Origin: Nocardioides flavescens
Lineage (GTDB): Bacteria > Actinomycetota > Actinomycetes > Propionibacteriales > Nocardioidaceae
Length of the DNA: 64,000 nt
Assembly: GCF_009823805.1 (NCBI RefSeq)
Contig: NZ_WUEK01000001.1
Span: 144,688 to 208,687 of the forward strand
Reading direction: 5' to 3'
Made by a program: the position numbers and the translations under genes
Shown here: positions 43,610 through 53,013 of the stretch, piece by piece
How positions within the stretch are numbered: position 1 is the first letter of the stretch
How the letters are laid out: every line of letters begins with the position of its first letter
Notes under the pieces: generated by a model
Database searches by the model: none
Seen by the model: the letters and a program-made list of their open reading frames with translations, nothing else
Told to the model about the DNA's origin: nothing

Positions 43610-45085
43610 TCAGCCGAGCGCGTCCTGCAGCCGCCGCAGCGACCGCTCGCGCCCGAGCAGCTCGAGGGACTCGAACAGCGGCGGCGACACCTTGCGGCCG
43701 GTGACGGCGATGCGCACCGGACCGAACGCGACCCGCGGCTTGAGCCCGAGGCCCTCGATGAGGGCGTCGCGCAGCGCCGCCTCGATCTCCGCTGTCGACC
43801 AGACCTCGAGTCCCGCGAGGGCCTCGTGGGCCGCGCGTACGACGTCGCGACCGGCGTCGTCGAGGGCGTCGATGCGCTCGAGGGAGTCCTCGTCGGCGAA
43901 CAGGAAGCCGAGCATCGGGGCGGCCTCGGTGAGCTTGTTCATCCGCTCGGCCACCAGCGGCATCGCCAGCGACAGCAGTTGCGCGTCGGCGTCCGAGACC
44001 GGGTCGGTGAGCACCCCGGCCTGCTGCAGCCACGGGACGACCCGGTGCTCGACGTCCTCGATCGACAGCATCCGCACGTGGTCGGCGTTGATGGCCTCGG
44101 CCTTCTTGAGGTCGAAGCGCGCGGGGTTGGGCACCACGTCGCGCACCTCGAAGGCCCCGACCATCTCCTCCAGCGTGAAGACGTCGCGGTCGGGCGCGAT
44201 CGACCAGCCGAGCAGCGCGAGGTAGTTGAGCAGTCCCTCGGGCAGGAACCCCTGGTCGCGGTACATGAACAGGTGCGACTCGGGGTCGCGCTTGGACAGC
44301 TTCTTGTTGCCCTCCCCCATCACCAGCGGCAGGTGGCCGAACTCCGGCACGCCCTCGCTCACGCCGAGCTCGACCAGCGCGCGGTGCAGCGGGATCTGGC
44401 GCGGGGTGCTGGAGAGCAGGTCCTCGCCGCGCAGGACGTGGGTGATGCCCATCAGCGCGTCGTCGACGGGGTTGACCAGCGTGTAGAGCGGGTCGCCGTT
44501 CGCCCGGCAGAGCGCGAAGTCGGGGACGAACTCGGTCTGGAACGTCGTCTCGCCCTTCACCAGGTCGTCCCAGGTCACCGCACCCTCGGGCATCCGGAAC
44601 CGGACCACCGGACGGCGTCCCTCGGCCTCGAACGCCGCGACCTGATCGGCCGAGAGGTCGCGACAGAAGCCGTCGTAGCCCTGCACCTTGGAGCCGCTCG
44701 CCTTGCGGCGCGCGTCGACCTCCTCGGTGGTGCAGTAGCAGTCGTAGGTGAACTTCGAGTCGCGCAGCTTCGCCAGGACGTCGCGGTAGAGGTCGCCGCG
44801 CTCGGACTGGCGGTACGGCGCGTGCGGGCCGCCCTTGCCCGGACCCTCGTCCCAGTCGAGGCCGAGCCACTCCATCGCGCCCAGCATCGCGTCGTACGAC
44901 TCGGTGGTGCTGCGCTCCTTGTCGGTGTCCTCGATGCGGAAGACGAAGGTGCCGCCGTGGCGGCGCGCGAAGACCCAGTTGTAGAGCGCGGTGCGCGCGA
45001 AGCCGACGTGCGGCGAGCCGGTCGGCGAGGGGCAGAACCGGACGCGGACGGGGCGGTCGCCGGTGCTGGTGCTGGTCTCGGTCAT
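43610..45085 (-). CDS. gltX: glutamyl-tRNA synthetase
   Basis: 491 aa from ATG 45085 (MTETSTSTGDRPVRVRFCPSPTG). Class I motifs are PSPTGSPHVGFARTALYNW (HIGH region) and KKLSKRD (KMSKS). FRIEDTDKERST is the Glu-recognition segment. It lies near tRNA-Glu and tRNA-Gln; many actinobacteria charge tRNA-Gln indirectly via misacylated Glu, so both tRNAs may be its substrates. ATG overlaps the stop of the upstream FAH-family gene (ATGA). Confidence 0.97.
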   Translation of the reverse strand: MTETSTSTGDRPVRVRFCPSPTGSPHVGFARTALYNWVFARRHGGTFVFRIEDTDKERSTTESYDAMLGAMEWLGLDWDEGPGKGGPHAPYRQSERGDLYRDVLAKLRDSKFTYDCYCTTEEVDARRKASGSKVQGYDGFCRDLSADQVAAFEAEGRRPVVRFRMPEGAVTWDDLVKGETTFQTEFVPDFALCRANGDPLYTLVNPVDDALMGITHVLRGEDLLSSTPRQIPLHRALVELGVSEGVPEFGHLPLVMGEGNKKLSKRDPESHLFMYRDQGFLPEGLLNYLALLGWSIAPDRDVFTLEEMVGAFEVRDVVPNPARFDLKKAEAINADHVRMLSIEDVEHRVVPWLQQAGVLTDPVSDADAQLLSLAMPLVAERMNKLTEAAPMLGFLFADEDSLERIDALDDAGRDVVRAAHEALAGLEVWSTAEIEAALRDALIEGLGLKPRVAFGPVRIAVTGRKVSPPLFESLELLGRERSLRRLQDALG

Positions 45086-45891
45086 CGCTTGGCCACCGTG
45101 TTGCTCAGGCTGCCGATGCCCTCGACGACGACCTCGACGTCGTCGCCGACCTCCATGGGCCCGACGCCGTCGGGGGTGCCGGTGAGGATGACGTCGCCGG
45201 GCAGCAGCGTCATCGCCGCGCTCACGTGGGCGACCAGGGTCGGGATGTCGAAGACCAGGTCGGCGGTCGTGCCGTCCTGGACGAGGTCGCCGTTGAGGTA
45301 GGTCTGCACGCGGCGGCCGTCGGCGAAGGCCTGCGGGTCGAGGTCGTCCTCGATCCACGGGCCGAGCGGGCAGAAGGTGTCCATGCCCTTGGCGCGGGTC
45401 CACTGCCCGTCGGACTTCTGCAGATCGCGGGCGGTGACGTCGTTGGCGATCGTGTAGCCGAAGATCACGTCGGTGGCCTGCTCGACCGGCACGTCGCGGC
45501 AGATCCGGCCGATCACGACGGCGAGCTCGCCCTCGTAGTGCAGGTTGCTCGTCTGCGGTGGGTAGAGCACCGACTCGCCGGGGCCGATGACGCTGGTGTT
45601 GGGCTTGAGGAACATCAGGGGCTCGGTGGGCACGTCGTTGCCCATCTCGGCCGCGTGCTTGGCGTAGTTGCGTCCGATGCCGACGACCTTGCTGCGCGGC
45701 AGCACGGGGGCGAGGAGCTTGACGTCGGAGAGCTTGTGCTCCTGGCTCAGGACCTTCGTGCCGACGTACAACGGGTCGCCGGCGAGCGCGACCACGACCG
45801 CGTCCGGATCCGGCTGGCCGTGCTCGTCGAGCTCGCCCGTCACGACCCCGAACTGGGGCTCCTCACCTGCACTGAACCTCGCGATGCGCAC
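45082..45891 (-). CDS. fumarylacetoacetate hydrolase family protein
   Basis: 269 aa (MRIARFSAGEEPQFGVVTGE). FAH-fold motifs VVGIGRNYAKHAAEMG, LHYEGELAVVIGRICRDV (metal-binding Glu pair), TIANDVTARDLQ and GDVILTGTPDGVG are clear. Family members hydrolyse or decarboxylate 2-oxo/diketo acids, including oxaloacetate. The mycobacterial orthologue is also beside gltX. The reaction here is not determined. Confidence 0.9.
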   Translation of the reverse strand: MRIARFSAGEEPQFGVVTGELDEHGQPDPDAVVVALAGDPLYVGTKVLSQEHKLSDVKLLAPVLPRSKVVGIGRNYAKHAAEMGNDVPTEPLMFLKPNTSVIGPGESVLYPPQTSNLHYEGELAVVIGRICRDVPVEQATDVIFGYTIANDVTARDLQKSDGQWTRAKGMDTFCPLGPWIEDDLDPQAFADGRRVQTYLNGDLVQDGTTADLVFDIPTLVAHVSAAMTLLPGDVILTGTPDGVGPMEVGDDVEVVVEGIGSLSNTVAKR

Positions 45892-45960
45892 CCCTCGACA
45901 CTATCGAGCGGCGCCACCGGCCGGTTCGTCGCGGCGTACGCCGTCGCGCACACTGGTGGC

Positions 45961-46818
45961 GTGGACCTCACCGCGTCGCGCCCGGCGAGCCTCAGCGAGG
46001 AGCAGTGGCGCACCCGCGCCGCGGCCCACGAGGCCCGGGTCGACGCGCTCGTCGGTGAGCACCTCGCGCGTCGCCAGGCGGGTGTGAAGCACCCGGTCCA
46101 CGACTTCCTCTTCACCTACTACTCCTTCCGCCCCGCCCAGCTGCGGCGCTGGTCGCCCGGGTGGGGCGTGCGGCTCGAGGGCGGCGCCGACCTCGAGCCG
46201 GGGGCGGACCTGCTGGAGTCGCGAGCTCCCCTCGTGGAGTCGACCCGCCGCCTGCTGGCCGCGACGGCCGGCCGCCCGGCGCACTACGGCTGCTTCGGCC
46301 TGCACGAGTGGGCGATGGTCTACCGCCTCGACGAGACCCGCACCCGCCACGCCAGCCACCCGCTGCGCCTGGGCCCCGAGGGCACCGACCGGGTCGTCGA
46401 GTCGCACCGCATCGCGTGCTCGCACTTCGACGCCTTCCGGTTCTTCACCGAGCCGGCGCGCCCGCTCAACACGCTCGCCCCCACGTCGGCCGACCGCGTG
46501 GAGTTCGAGCAGCCGGCCTGCCTGCACGCCGGCATGGACCTCTACAAGCACGCCTTCCGCGTCGCCCCGCTCGTGCCGAGCGAGCTGGTGGCCGACTGCT
46601 TCGAGCTCGCCCGCGACATCCGGGTGCTCGACATGCGCGCCTCGCCGTACGACCTCGCCCCGCTCGGCTACGAGCCGGTGCGGATCGAGACACCGTCCGG
46701 CAAGCAGGAGTACGCCGAGGCCCAGCGCGGCTTCGCCGAGCGCGGTCAGGTGCTGCGGGCCGAGCTGCTCGTCGTGTGCGAGCGGCTGCTGGCCGCGGTC
46801 GCCGGCGCGGCTGTCTAG
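45961..46818 (+). CDS. conserved actinobacterial protein, function unsure
   Basis: 285 aa from GTG 45961. Hallmarks are KHPVHDFLFTYYSFRPAQLRRWSPGWG, HYGCFGLHEWAMVYR, a SHRIACSHFDAFRFFT segment and LDMRASPYDL. I recall homologues named '3-methyladenine DNA glycosylase' in databases, but I see no HhH-GPD or Tag/AAG motif, so this name is unsupported here. His- and Asp-rich conserved positions suggest a metal-binding enzyme. Divergent from the FAH-family gene; marC follows 9 bases downstream. Confidence 0.7.
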   Translation: MDLTASRPASLSEEQWRTRAAAHEARVDALVGEHLARRQAGVKHPVHDFLFTYYSFRPAQLRRWSPGWGVRLEGGADLEPGADLLESRAPLVESTRRLLAATAGRPAHYGCFGLHEWAMVYRLDETRTRHASHPLRLGPEGTDRVVESHRIACSHFDAFRFFTEPARPLNTLAPTSADRVEFEQPACLHAGMDLYKHAFRVAPLVPSELVADCFELARDIRVLDMRASPYDLAPLGYEPVRIETPSGKQEYAEAQRGFAERGQVLRAELLVVCERLLAAVAGAAV

Positions 46819-46827
46819 GCTCTCCTC

Positions 46828-47445
46828 GTGGACGTGGTGCAGGTGGCGGTCGCCTCGCTCGCCGCGCTGCTGCCCATCACCAACCCGCTCGGCGCGCTGG
46901 CGGCGTACGCCGGGCTGACGGGGTCCTTCACCCCCGCCGAGGTGAAGCGGCAGGCCACCATGACGGCGATCTACGTCTTCGCGATCCTCGCCGTCTTCAC
47001 ACTCCTCGGCTCGCTGGTGCTGGAGGCGTTCGGGATCAGCCTCGGCGCGCTGCAGATCGCCGGCGGACTGGTGGTCGCACACTCGGGATTCGGGATGATC
47101 GTGCCGCGCGAGGGGTTCACCGCGGCCGAGAAGGACCACGCGGCGACCAAGGACGACGTGTCGTTCTCGCCGATGGCGCTGCCGCTGGTCGCCGGTCCCG
47201 GCGCGATCGGCGTCGTCATCGCGCTGTCCGCCCGCCACCCCGGCATCGCGGAGCGCGGCGCGATCGTCGCCGCGGTGGCCGTGCTCGCCGTGGTCATCGG
47301 CGTCCTGCTGCGCTTCGGCACGCCCCTGGTCGCTCGCCTCGGCCCGACCGGCATCGGCGCCCTGACGCGCATCATCGGCTTCCTCATCCTCGCCATCGGC
47401 GTCGAGCTCGTCGTGCACGGCGTCCAGGCGGTCGGGCTCACGTGA
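46828..47445 (+). CDS. MarC family membrane protein
   Basis: 205 aa with six hydrophobic segments. The start LLPITNPLGALAAYAGLTGSF and PLVAGPGAIGVVIAL are the two half-repeat signatures of MarC/UPF0056 (N-P and G-P-G). Despite the name, E. coli MarC is not shown to cause multidrug resistance, and function is unknown. A 4-bp GTGA overlap links it to the barstar-like gene. Confidence 0.9.
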   Translation: MDVVQVAVASLAALLPITNPLGALAAYAGLTGSFTPAEVKRQATMTAIYVFAILAVFTLLGSLVLEAFGISLGALQIAGGLVVAHSGFGMIVPREGFTAAEKDHAATKDDVSFSPMALPLVAGPGAIGVVIALSARHPGIAERGAIVAAVAVLAVVIGVLLRFGTPLVARLGPTGIGALTRIIGFLILAIGVELVVHGVQAVGLT

Positions 47446-47891
47446 GGCCGCCCCACGTCCGCGGTGCGATGCCGTGGCTGCGCTCCGGGCCGCTGTGGCG
47501 CGTCTCCGCCGAGCACGCCGGCCTCGTCGACGCCTACCTCGCCTCCGAGGAGTACCTCCGCCTCGACCTCGACGGCCGCCAGGTCGTCGACCGCGCCTCG
47601 GCCCACGCCCAGCTCGCCTCGCTGCTCGACTTCCCGGACTGGTACGGCGCCTCGTGGGACGCCTTCGCCGACTGCGTCCACGGCTTCGTGTCCGACCACG
47701 ACGGCGCCCGCGTCGCGCTCGTCTGGCACGACCTCGACGTCTCCGCCCGCCAGGCCCCCGCCACCACCCTCGAGCTCGGCTGGGCCCTCCTCGACGCCGC
47801 CTTCACCCACCGCTGGTCCGAGACCGGTCGCCCGACGTTCTGGCTCGACGTCTTCGGTCTCGGGTCCGGGTCGGACTTCGACGGTCCCTGA
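47442..47891 (+). CDS. barstar-like ribonuclease inhibitor
   Basis: 149 aa if GTG 47442 is used (overlapping the marC stop); ATG 47469 gives 140 aa. The barstar core is visible: LDGRQVVDRASAHAQLASLL, then FPDWYGASWDAFADCVHGF, with the W-D-A-F-x-D helix. Barstar family proteins bind small secreted ribonucleases of the barnase type. No barnase-like gene lies beside it, so it may be an orphan immunity protein. Confidence 0.8.
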   Translation: MRPPHVRGAMPWLRSGPLWRVSAEHAGLVDAYLASEEYLRLDLDGRQVVDRASAHAQLASLLDFPDWYGASWDAFADCVHGFVSDHDGARVALVWHDLDVSARQAPATTLELGWALLDAAFTHRWSETGRPTFWLDVFGLGSGSDFDGP

Positions 47892-47901
47892 GGCCAGTTC
47901 C

Positions 47902-47953
47902 TCGACAGTCGAACATCCGGGACGCTGGCACGTACCGAAAGTTCGACTGTCGA
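47902..47953. terminator. inverted repeat D copy 1, bidirectional terminator
   Basis: TCGACAGTCGAAC (47902-47914) and GTTCGACTGTCGA (47941-47953) are perfect 13-bp arms around 26 bases. It lies between the barstar-like gene and the converging lipoprotein gene. The same arm, with extension ATCCGG, recurs at 62946-62999. Confidence 0.7.
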
Positions 47954-47955
47954 CA

Positions 47956-48705
47956 TCAGCCAGCGTCGCCCAGCCCGAACCCGACGGAGGTCGGACGGTC
48001 GCCGAGGAGCACGTCGAAGGTGACCTGGCCGTCGAGGGCGACGCCGGAGGCGCCCGGGAACACGAGCACGGCGCCGGCGGACGAGCCGGCCGGGACCGAG
48101 GTCGCGGCGTCGGCGCCGGTGAGGACCGTGCTGGCCTCGACGTAGAGCGCGCCCCGGGCGCGCACCTCGAGGGCGGCGTCGCGGGAGGTGAGGCCGACGA
48201 CGATCGCGAGGTCGCCGCCGGGCGCGACCACGGCCACACGAGGGGCGACCTCGAACAGCCCGTCGGGCTCGAACGGTCCCTGCCCGCTCACGTCCACCAC
48301 CTCGTCGGCGAGCGAGCCGCTGTCGACGCTCAGGTCGGCGAGCGCCCCGTCCGACCCCTCGGCGCCGACAGGGTCGGCGTACGTCGTGCAGGCGTCGGCC
48401 ACGCAGACCTTCCACGGTCCGTCGCCGCTGACCGTCGCGGCGCTCACCGGTCGCCCGGCCGCGGCCGACGCGCGGGCGTACGTCGCCAGCGCGGCGGCGT
48501 ACTCGCGTGCGGGCGAGCCCGGCGCGGCGTCCTCGGCGGCCCGGTCGAGCGACGACGGGTCGCCCGAGGCGACCGCCTCGACCCAGGCTCCGGCGTCGGC
48601 ACCGGACGGCTCTGACGAGGACTGCGGGTCTCCGCTGCATCCCCCCACCAGCAGCATCAGCAGGGCCAGCGGAGCCACGACCGGAGCGACGCGCAGTGTC
48701 CTCAC
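47956..48705 (-). CDS. predicted lipoprotein
   Basis: 249 aa. The N-terminus MRTLRVAPVVAPLALLMLLVGGC is a lipoprotein signal peptide with lipobox LVGG/C, so the mature protein starts at Cys23 and is anchored to the outer leaflet. The rest is Ala/Gly/Asp-rich with one CVADAC motif that may form a disulphide (residues about 100-105). No domain was recognised. It is divergent from the pentapeptide-repeat gene across a palindromic element. Confidence 0.7.
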   Translation of the reverse strand: MRTLRVAPVVAPLALLMLLVGGCSGDPQSSSEPSGADAGAWVEAVASGDPSSLDRAAEDAAPGSPAREYAAALATYARASAAAGRPVSAATVSGDGPWKVCVADACTTYADPVGAEGSDGALADLSVDSGSLADEVVDVSGQGPFEPDGLFEVAPRVAVVAPGGDLAIVVGLTSRDAALEVRARGALYVEASTVLTGADAATSVPAGSSAGAVLVFPGASGVALDGQVTFDVLLGDRPTSVGFGLGDAG

Positions 48706-48711
48706 GACTGC

Positions 48712-48880
48712 CTAGGGAAGCGCTGACCAATGGCGAGGGCGGCGTCAGCCCCGCCCCAGCACGCACCCGAGCGGTTTCTCCTCAGTCGCCGTGCCTCCGG
48801 CACGGCTCCCTCGTCGGCACCGCCCGTGCACGCACCGGAACGACGCTGACATCCACCCCCATTGATCAGCACTTCCCTAG
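48712..48880. mobile_element. MITE-like palindromic element in a divergent region
   Basis: Inverted ends of 22 bases at 48712-48733 (CTAGGGAAGCGCTGACC...) and 48859-48880 match at 20 positions. Interior includes GCCGTGCC-TCC-GGCACGGC and two GCACGCAC motifs, like the element at 37078-37241. The two elements differ in their terminal repeats but share length (164 and 169 nt), these motifs and the palindromic plan. It occupies nearly all of the gap between the lipoprotein and pentapeptide genes. Confidence 0.6.
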
Positions 48881-48890
48881 TCTGACCCTC

Positions 48891-49505
48891 GTGGGCAACG
48901 CGGGCGAAGAGGTGCGCGACGAGGACTGGTACGCCGTCGAGCTGGGCCCGGAGACCCGCCACGTGGGGGTCCGGTTCGTCGAGGTGGACCTCACCGAGGC
49001 CCGCACCCACGGCGCGGTGTTCGAGGACTGCTCGTTCGAGCGCTGCCGTTTCAACGCCTCGGTGCACACCGCCACGGCGTTCACGGGCTGCACCTTCAGC
49101 GGCACCAACCTCTTCGACGCCACCCTCGACGGCTGCAAGCTGACCGGCTCGACGTTCACGCGCTGCACGCTCAAGCCGGTGACGGTGCGTGGCGGGCAGT
49201 GGCGGGCGGTGTCGCTGCGCAGCGCCGACCTGTCCGGGCTCGACCTCACCGGACTCGACCTGCGCGAGGCCGACCTGTCGTCGGCGGTGCTGACCAGGGC
49301 GGTGCTGCGCGGCGCCCGTCTCGGCGGGGCTGAGCTCCACGGCACCGACCTGAGCGAGGCCGACCTGCGCGGCGCGCAGCTCGACGGCGTCGACCTGACG
49401 GCGGCCCGGCTGCGCGGCACCCGGCTCGACCTGGCGGGAGCGGTCGCGCTGGCCGAGCTGCACGGCGCTGTCGTGGACCTTGTGGTGGACTCCTCAGCCG
49501 GGTGA
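48891..49505 (+). CDS. pentapeptide-repeat protein
   Basis: 204 aa from GTG 48891. From about residue 40 the protein is a run of A(D/N)LXX repeats: [15 protein letters not shown], then [24 protein letters not shown] and [22 protein letters not shown]. These form a right-handed beta-helix. Some relatives mimic DNA and protect gyrase from quinolones, but this cannot be inferred from sequence alone. No signal peptide. Confidence 0.9.
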   Translation: MGNAGEEVRDEDWYAVELGPETRHVGVRFVEVDLTEARTHGAVFEDCSFERCRFNASVHTATAFTGCTFSGTNLFDATLDGCKLTGSTFTRCTLKPVTVRGGQWRAVSLRSADLSGLDLTGLDLREADLSSAVLTRAVLRGARLGGAELHGTDLSEADLRGAQLDGVDLTAARLRGTRLDLAGAVALAELHGAVVDLVVDSSAG

Positions 49506-49532
49506 CCCGCGCCGGTCGGCATACTGCTGACC

Positions 49533-50615
49533 ATGACGTCGCCGTTCGACCAGCTGGCCAGCTCCATCCTCGACGGCAAGCCCGCCACCGAGGACGACGC
49601 CCTCGCGGTGCTCCGTTCGCACGACGACGAGCTGCTGGACGTGGTGGCCGCGGCGTTCCGGCTGCGGCGCGAGCACTTCGGCCGCACCGTCAAGGTCAAC
49701 TACCTGGTCAACCTCAAGTCCGGCCTGTGCCCCGAGAACTGCAACTACTGCTCGCAGGCCCTCGGCTCGACCGCCGACATCTTGAAGTACAAGTGGCTCG
49801 ACACCGACGAGGCCCTCGCCCAGGCGAGCGCCGGGCTCAAGGGCGGCGCGACCCGGGTGTGCATGGTCTCCAGCGGCCGCGGCCCGACCCACAAGGACGT
49901 CGAGCGCGTCGCCGACATGGTCGGCACGATCAAGGCCGAGCACCCCGAGGTCGAGATCTGCGCCTGCCTCGGCCTGCTCAAGGACGGCCAGGCCGAGCGG
50001 CTGCGCGAGGCCGGCGTCGACGCCTACAACCACAACATCAACACCGCCGAGTCCCACCACGACCAGATCGTGCAGACCCACACCTACGCCGACCGGGTCG
50101 ACACCGTCACCAAGGCCAAGGGCGCCGGCCTGTCGCCGTGCAGCGGCCTGATCGCCGGGCTCGGCGAGACCGACGAGCAGCTCGTCGAGGCGCTCTTCGC
50201 GCTCAAGGAGCTCGACTCCGACTCGATCCCGATCAACTTCCTGATGCCGTTCGACGGCACCCCCTACGAGAACGTCTGGGACCTCACCCCCCTCCGCTGC
50301 GTCAAGATCCTCGCGATGGCGCGCTTCGTGTGCCCCGACAAGGAGATCCGCATCGCCGGCGGCCGCGAGATGCACCTGCGCTCGCTGCAGGGGCTCGCGC
50401 TGCAGGTCGCCAACTCGATCTTCCTCGGCGACTACCTCACCTCCGAGGGCCAGGCCGCCGAGGCCGACCTCGAGCTGATCCGCGACCACGGCTTCACCGT
50501 GCTCGGTGCGCCCGACGCCCCGGTCGAGGTCCTCGACGCCGGGTCGGGTGTCGAGACGCGCGACCCGAGCAAGCGCCGCCGCGGCGCCGGGACGGCGATC
50601 GCGCCCAACGCGTGA
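49533..50615 (+). CDS. bioB: biotin synthase
   Basis: Radical-SAM enzyme that inserts sulphur into dethiobiotin. 360 aa. The [4Fe-4S] cysteines are in [11 protein letters not shown], and VNLKSGLC leads into them. The [16 protein letters not shown] segment and the [11 protein letters not shown] block near the C-terminus are BioB-typical. First gene of bioBAFD; the next start overlaps its stop (GTGA). Confidence 0.97.
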   Translation: MTSPFDQLASSILDGKPATEDDALAVLRSHDDELLDVVAAAFRLRREHFGRTVKVNYLVNLKSGLCPENCNYCSQALGSTADILKYKWLDTDEALAQASAGLKGGATRVCMVSSGRGPTHKDVERVADMVGTIKAEHPEVEICACLGLLKDGQAERLREAGVDAYNHNINTAESHHDQIVQTHTYADRVDTVTKAKGAGLSPCSGLIAGLGETDEQLVEALFALKELDSDSIPINFLMPFDGTPYENVWDLTPLRCVKILAMARFVCPDKEIRIAGGREMHLRSLQGLALQVANSIFLGDYLTSEGQAAEADLELIRDHGFTVLGAPDAPVEVLDAGSGVETRDPSKRRRGAGTAIAPNA

Positions 50616-51892
50616 CGCTCGACTCCCCCGCCGACCTGCTCGCCTACGACCGCGAGCACGTCTGGCACCCCTACACCTCCATGACCGACCCCGCGCCGGT
50701 GCGGATGGTCGCCTCGGCCGCCGGCACCCGGCTGCGGCTCGCCGACGGCACCGAGCTCGTCGACGGCATGTCCTCGTGGTGGGCGGCGGTCCACGGGTAC
50801 GCCGTGCCGCAGCTCGACGCCGCCCTGCGCGACCAGCTCGGCGACATGGCCCACGTGATGTTCGGCGGGCTGACCCACGCCCCCGCCGTACGCCTCGCGC
50901 AGCGGCTCGTCGAGGTCACCCCCGACGGGCTCGAGCACGTCTTCCTGGCCGACTCGGGCTCGGTGAGCGTCGAGGTCGCGCTGAAGATGGTGCTGCAGCA
51001 CCAGCGCGGGACGGGGCACCCCGAGCGCACCCGGATGCTGACCGTGCGCGGCGGCTACCACGGCGACACGTTCGGCTGCATGGGCGTGTGCGACCCGGTG
51101 GGCGGGATGCACTCGATGTTCGCCAGCGTGCTCCCCCAGCACGTGTTCGCGGACCGTCCCCCGGCGCCCGGAGGCGACGTCGAGACCTGGGCAGCCGGCG
51201 TCCGCGCCCTCGCCGAACGGCACGACGACCTCGCCGGCATCGTCGTGGAGCCGCTGCTCCAGGGCGCCGGTGGGATGCACGTCTACGACGCCGCCTGTCT
51301 GCGCGTGCTGCGCGAGGTGGCCGACGAGCACGGCCTGGTGCTGGTCTTCGACGAGATCGCGACCGGGTTCGGGCGCACCGGCACGTTCTTCGCCGCCGAG
51401 GCCGCCGGGGTCACCCCCGACGTCCTGTGCGTCGGCAAGGCGCTGACCGGCGGCTACCTCACGATGGCGGCCGTCGTCTGCACCGGCGAGGTCGCCCGCG
51501 GGCTCTCGGCGTCGGAGTCGGGCGTGCTCATGCACGGGCCGACCTACATGGGCAACCCGCTCGCCTGCGCCGTGGCGCTGGCCTCGCTCGACCTGCTCGA
51601 GTCCTCGGACTGGTCCGCCAACGTCTCCCGCGTCGGCGCCGGGCTGGCTCGCGGCCTCGAGCCGCTGCGCACCGCACCCGGCGTCGCCGACGTGCGCACC
51701 ATCGGCGCCGTCGGGGTCGTGCAGCTCGACCACCCCGTCGACACCGTCGCCGCCTCCGACGCCGCGATCGCCGAGGGGGTGTGGGTCAGGCCGTTCCGCG
51801 ACCTGGTCTACGTCATGCCGCCCTACGTCACCACCGACGCCGACGTCGAGCTCATCTGCCGCGGGGTCGCCGCGGCGGTCGCGGTCGCATGA
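50612..51892 (+). CDS. bioA: adenosylmethionine-8-amino-7-oxononanoate aminotransferase
   Basis: Second gene of the biotin operon; converts KAPA to DAPA using SAM as amino donor. 426 aa from GTG 50612 ([20 protein letters not shown]). Markers are [46 protein letters not shown] (PLP aspartate) and [11 protein letters not shown] (Schiff-base Lys). It overlaps bioB and bioF by four bases each. Confidence 0.97.
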   Translation: MTLDSPADLLAYDREHVWHPYTSMTDPAPVRMVASAAGTRLRLADGTELVDGMSSWWAAVHGYAVPQLDAALRDQLGDMAHVMFGGLTHAPAVRLAQRLVEVTPDGLEHVFLADSGSVSVEVALKMVLQHQRGTGHPERTRMLTVRGGYHGDTFGCMGVCDPVGGMHSMFASVLPQHVFADRPPAPGGDVETWAAGVRALAERHDDLAGIVVEPLLQGAGGMHVYDAACLRVLREVADEHGLVLVFDEIATGFGRTGTFFAAEAAGVTPDVLCVGKALTGGYLTMAAVVCTGEVARGLSASESGVLMHGPTYMGNPLACAVALASLDLLESSDWSANVSRVGAGLARGLEPLRTAPGVADVRTIGAVGVVQLDHPVDTVAASDAAIAEGVWVRPFRDLVYVMPPYVTTDADVELICRGVAAAVAVA

Positions 51893-53013
51893 GCGCCACC
51901 TGGAGCGACTGGCTGGCCGGGCAGGCCGCCGCCCGCGAGGCCGCGGGGCTCGTGCGCACCCTGCGCCCGCGCGCGTCCGACGACGGCCTGGTCGACCTCG
52001 CCGGCAACGACTACCTCGGCCTCGCCCGCGACCCCGCCGTCGTCGAGGCCGCGGGTGCCGCGGCTCGCCGCTGGGGTGCGGGCGCGGGCGCTTCGCGCCT
52101 GGTCACCGGCTCGCTCGAGCTCCACGCCGACCTCGAGCGCGAGCTGGCGGCGTACGTCGGGCAGCCGGCCGGGCTGGTGCTCTCCACCGGCTACCACGCC
52201 AACCTCGCCATCGTCGCCGCCCTCGGCGGACCCGACGTGCTGGTCGTCTCCGACGCCCACATCCACGCCTCGCTCGTCGACGCGGTGCGGCTCTCCCGCT
52301 CGACGCTGACCGTCGTGCCCCACTCCGACGTGGCGGCCGTCCGCACGGCGCTCGAGGCCGCCGACGGTCGCCGGGTGCTCGTGCTCGCCGAGTCGGTCTA
52401 CTCGGTGCTCGGCGACGAGGCGCCGCTCGTCGAGCTCGCCGCCCTGTGCGAGGAGCACGGTGCCCTGCTGGTCGTCGACGAGGCCCACGGGCTCGGAGTG
52501 CACGGGCCCGGCCTGGTGCGCGAGCGCGGGCTCGCGGGACTGCCACACGTCGTCGTCACCGTCACCCTCTCCAAGGCGCTCGGGAGCCAGGGCGGCGCCG
52601 TCCTGGGGCCGCAGCCGCTGCTCGACCACCTGGTCAACCGCGCCCGTCCGTTGATCTTCGACACCGGGCTCGCGCCGGCCGCCGCGGGCGCCGCGCTCGA
52701 GGCCCTGCGCCAGCTGCGGGCCCGCCCCGAGCTCACCGACCTGGTCACCCGGCGCCGCCACGACCTCGCCGCCACCCTCGGCGTCGAGCCCACCGCCGGA
52801 GCGGTCCTCTCCGTGCCGATGCCCTCGCCCCAGGTCGCCGTGGCCGCCCAGGCCGCGGCCCGCGACCAGGGCGTCGCCGTGGGCTGCTTCCGGCCGCCCT
52901 CGGTGCCCGACGGCGTCTCGCGCCTGCGCGTCACCGTGAGCGCCGGTGTGCCGCAGGCCGACTGGGACCGCGCGGTCGAGGTGCTGCTCGCCGTCGTGAA
53001 GGAGCACCGGTGA
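51889..53013 (+). CDS. bioF: 8-amino-7-oxononanoate synthase
   Basis: PLP-dependent decarboxylative condensation of pimeloyl thioester with L-alanine. 374 aa from ATG 51889, overlapping the bioA stop. Visible are [44 protein letters not shown] and [14 protein letters not shown] with the PLP lysine. Length and order are normal for BioF. Confidence 0.97.
   Translation: MSATWSDWLAGQAAAREAAGLVRTLRPRASDDGLVDLAGNDYLGLARDPAVVEAAGAAARRWGAGAGASRLVTGSLELHADLERELAAYVGQPAGLVLSTGYHANLAIVAALGGPDVLVVSDAHIHASLVDAVRLSRSTLTVVPHSDVAAVRTALEAADGRRVLVLAESVYSVLGDEAPLVELAALCEEHGALLVVDEAHGLGVHGPGLVRERGLAGLPHVVVTVTLSKALGSQGGAVLGPQPLLDHLVNRARPLIFDTGLAPAAAGAALEALRQLRARPELTDLVTRRRHDLAATLGVEPTAGAVLSVPMPSPQVAVAAQAAARDQGVAVGCFRPPSVPDGVSRLRVTVSAGVPQADWDRAVEVLLAVVKEHR

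Noticed and set aside
43610..45403. N-terminal extension of gltX
   Set aside because: The extension enters the FAH-family gene; ATG 45085 with MTET...VRVRFCPSPTG is the standard GluRS start.
47464..48615. Long plus-strand frames crossing the barstar and lipoprotein genes
   Set aside because: They overlap better supported genes and have Ser/Pro/Arg-rich shadow composition.
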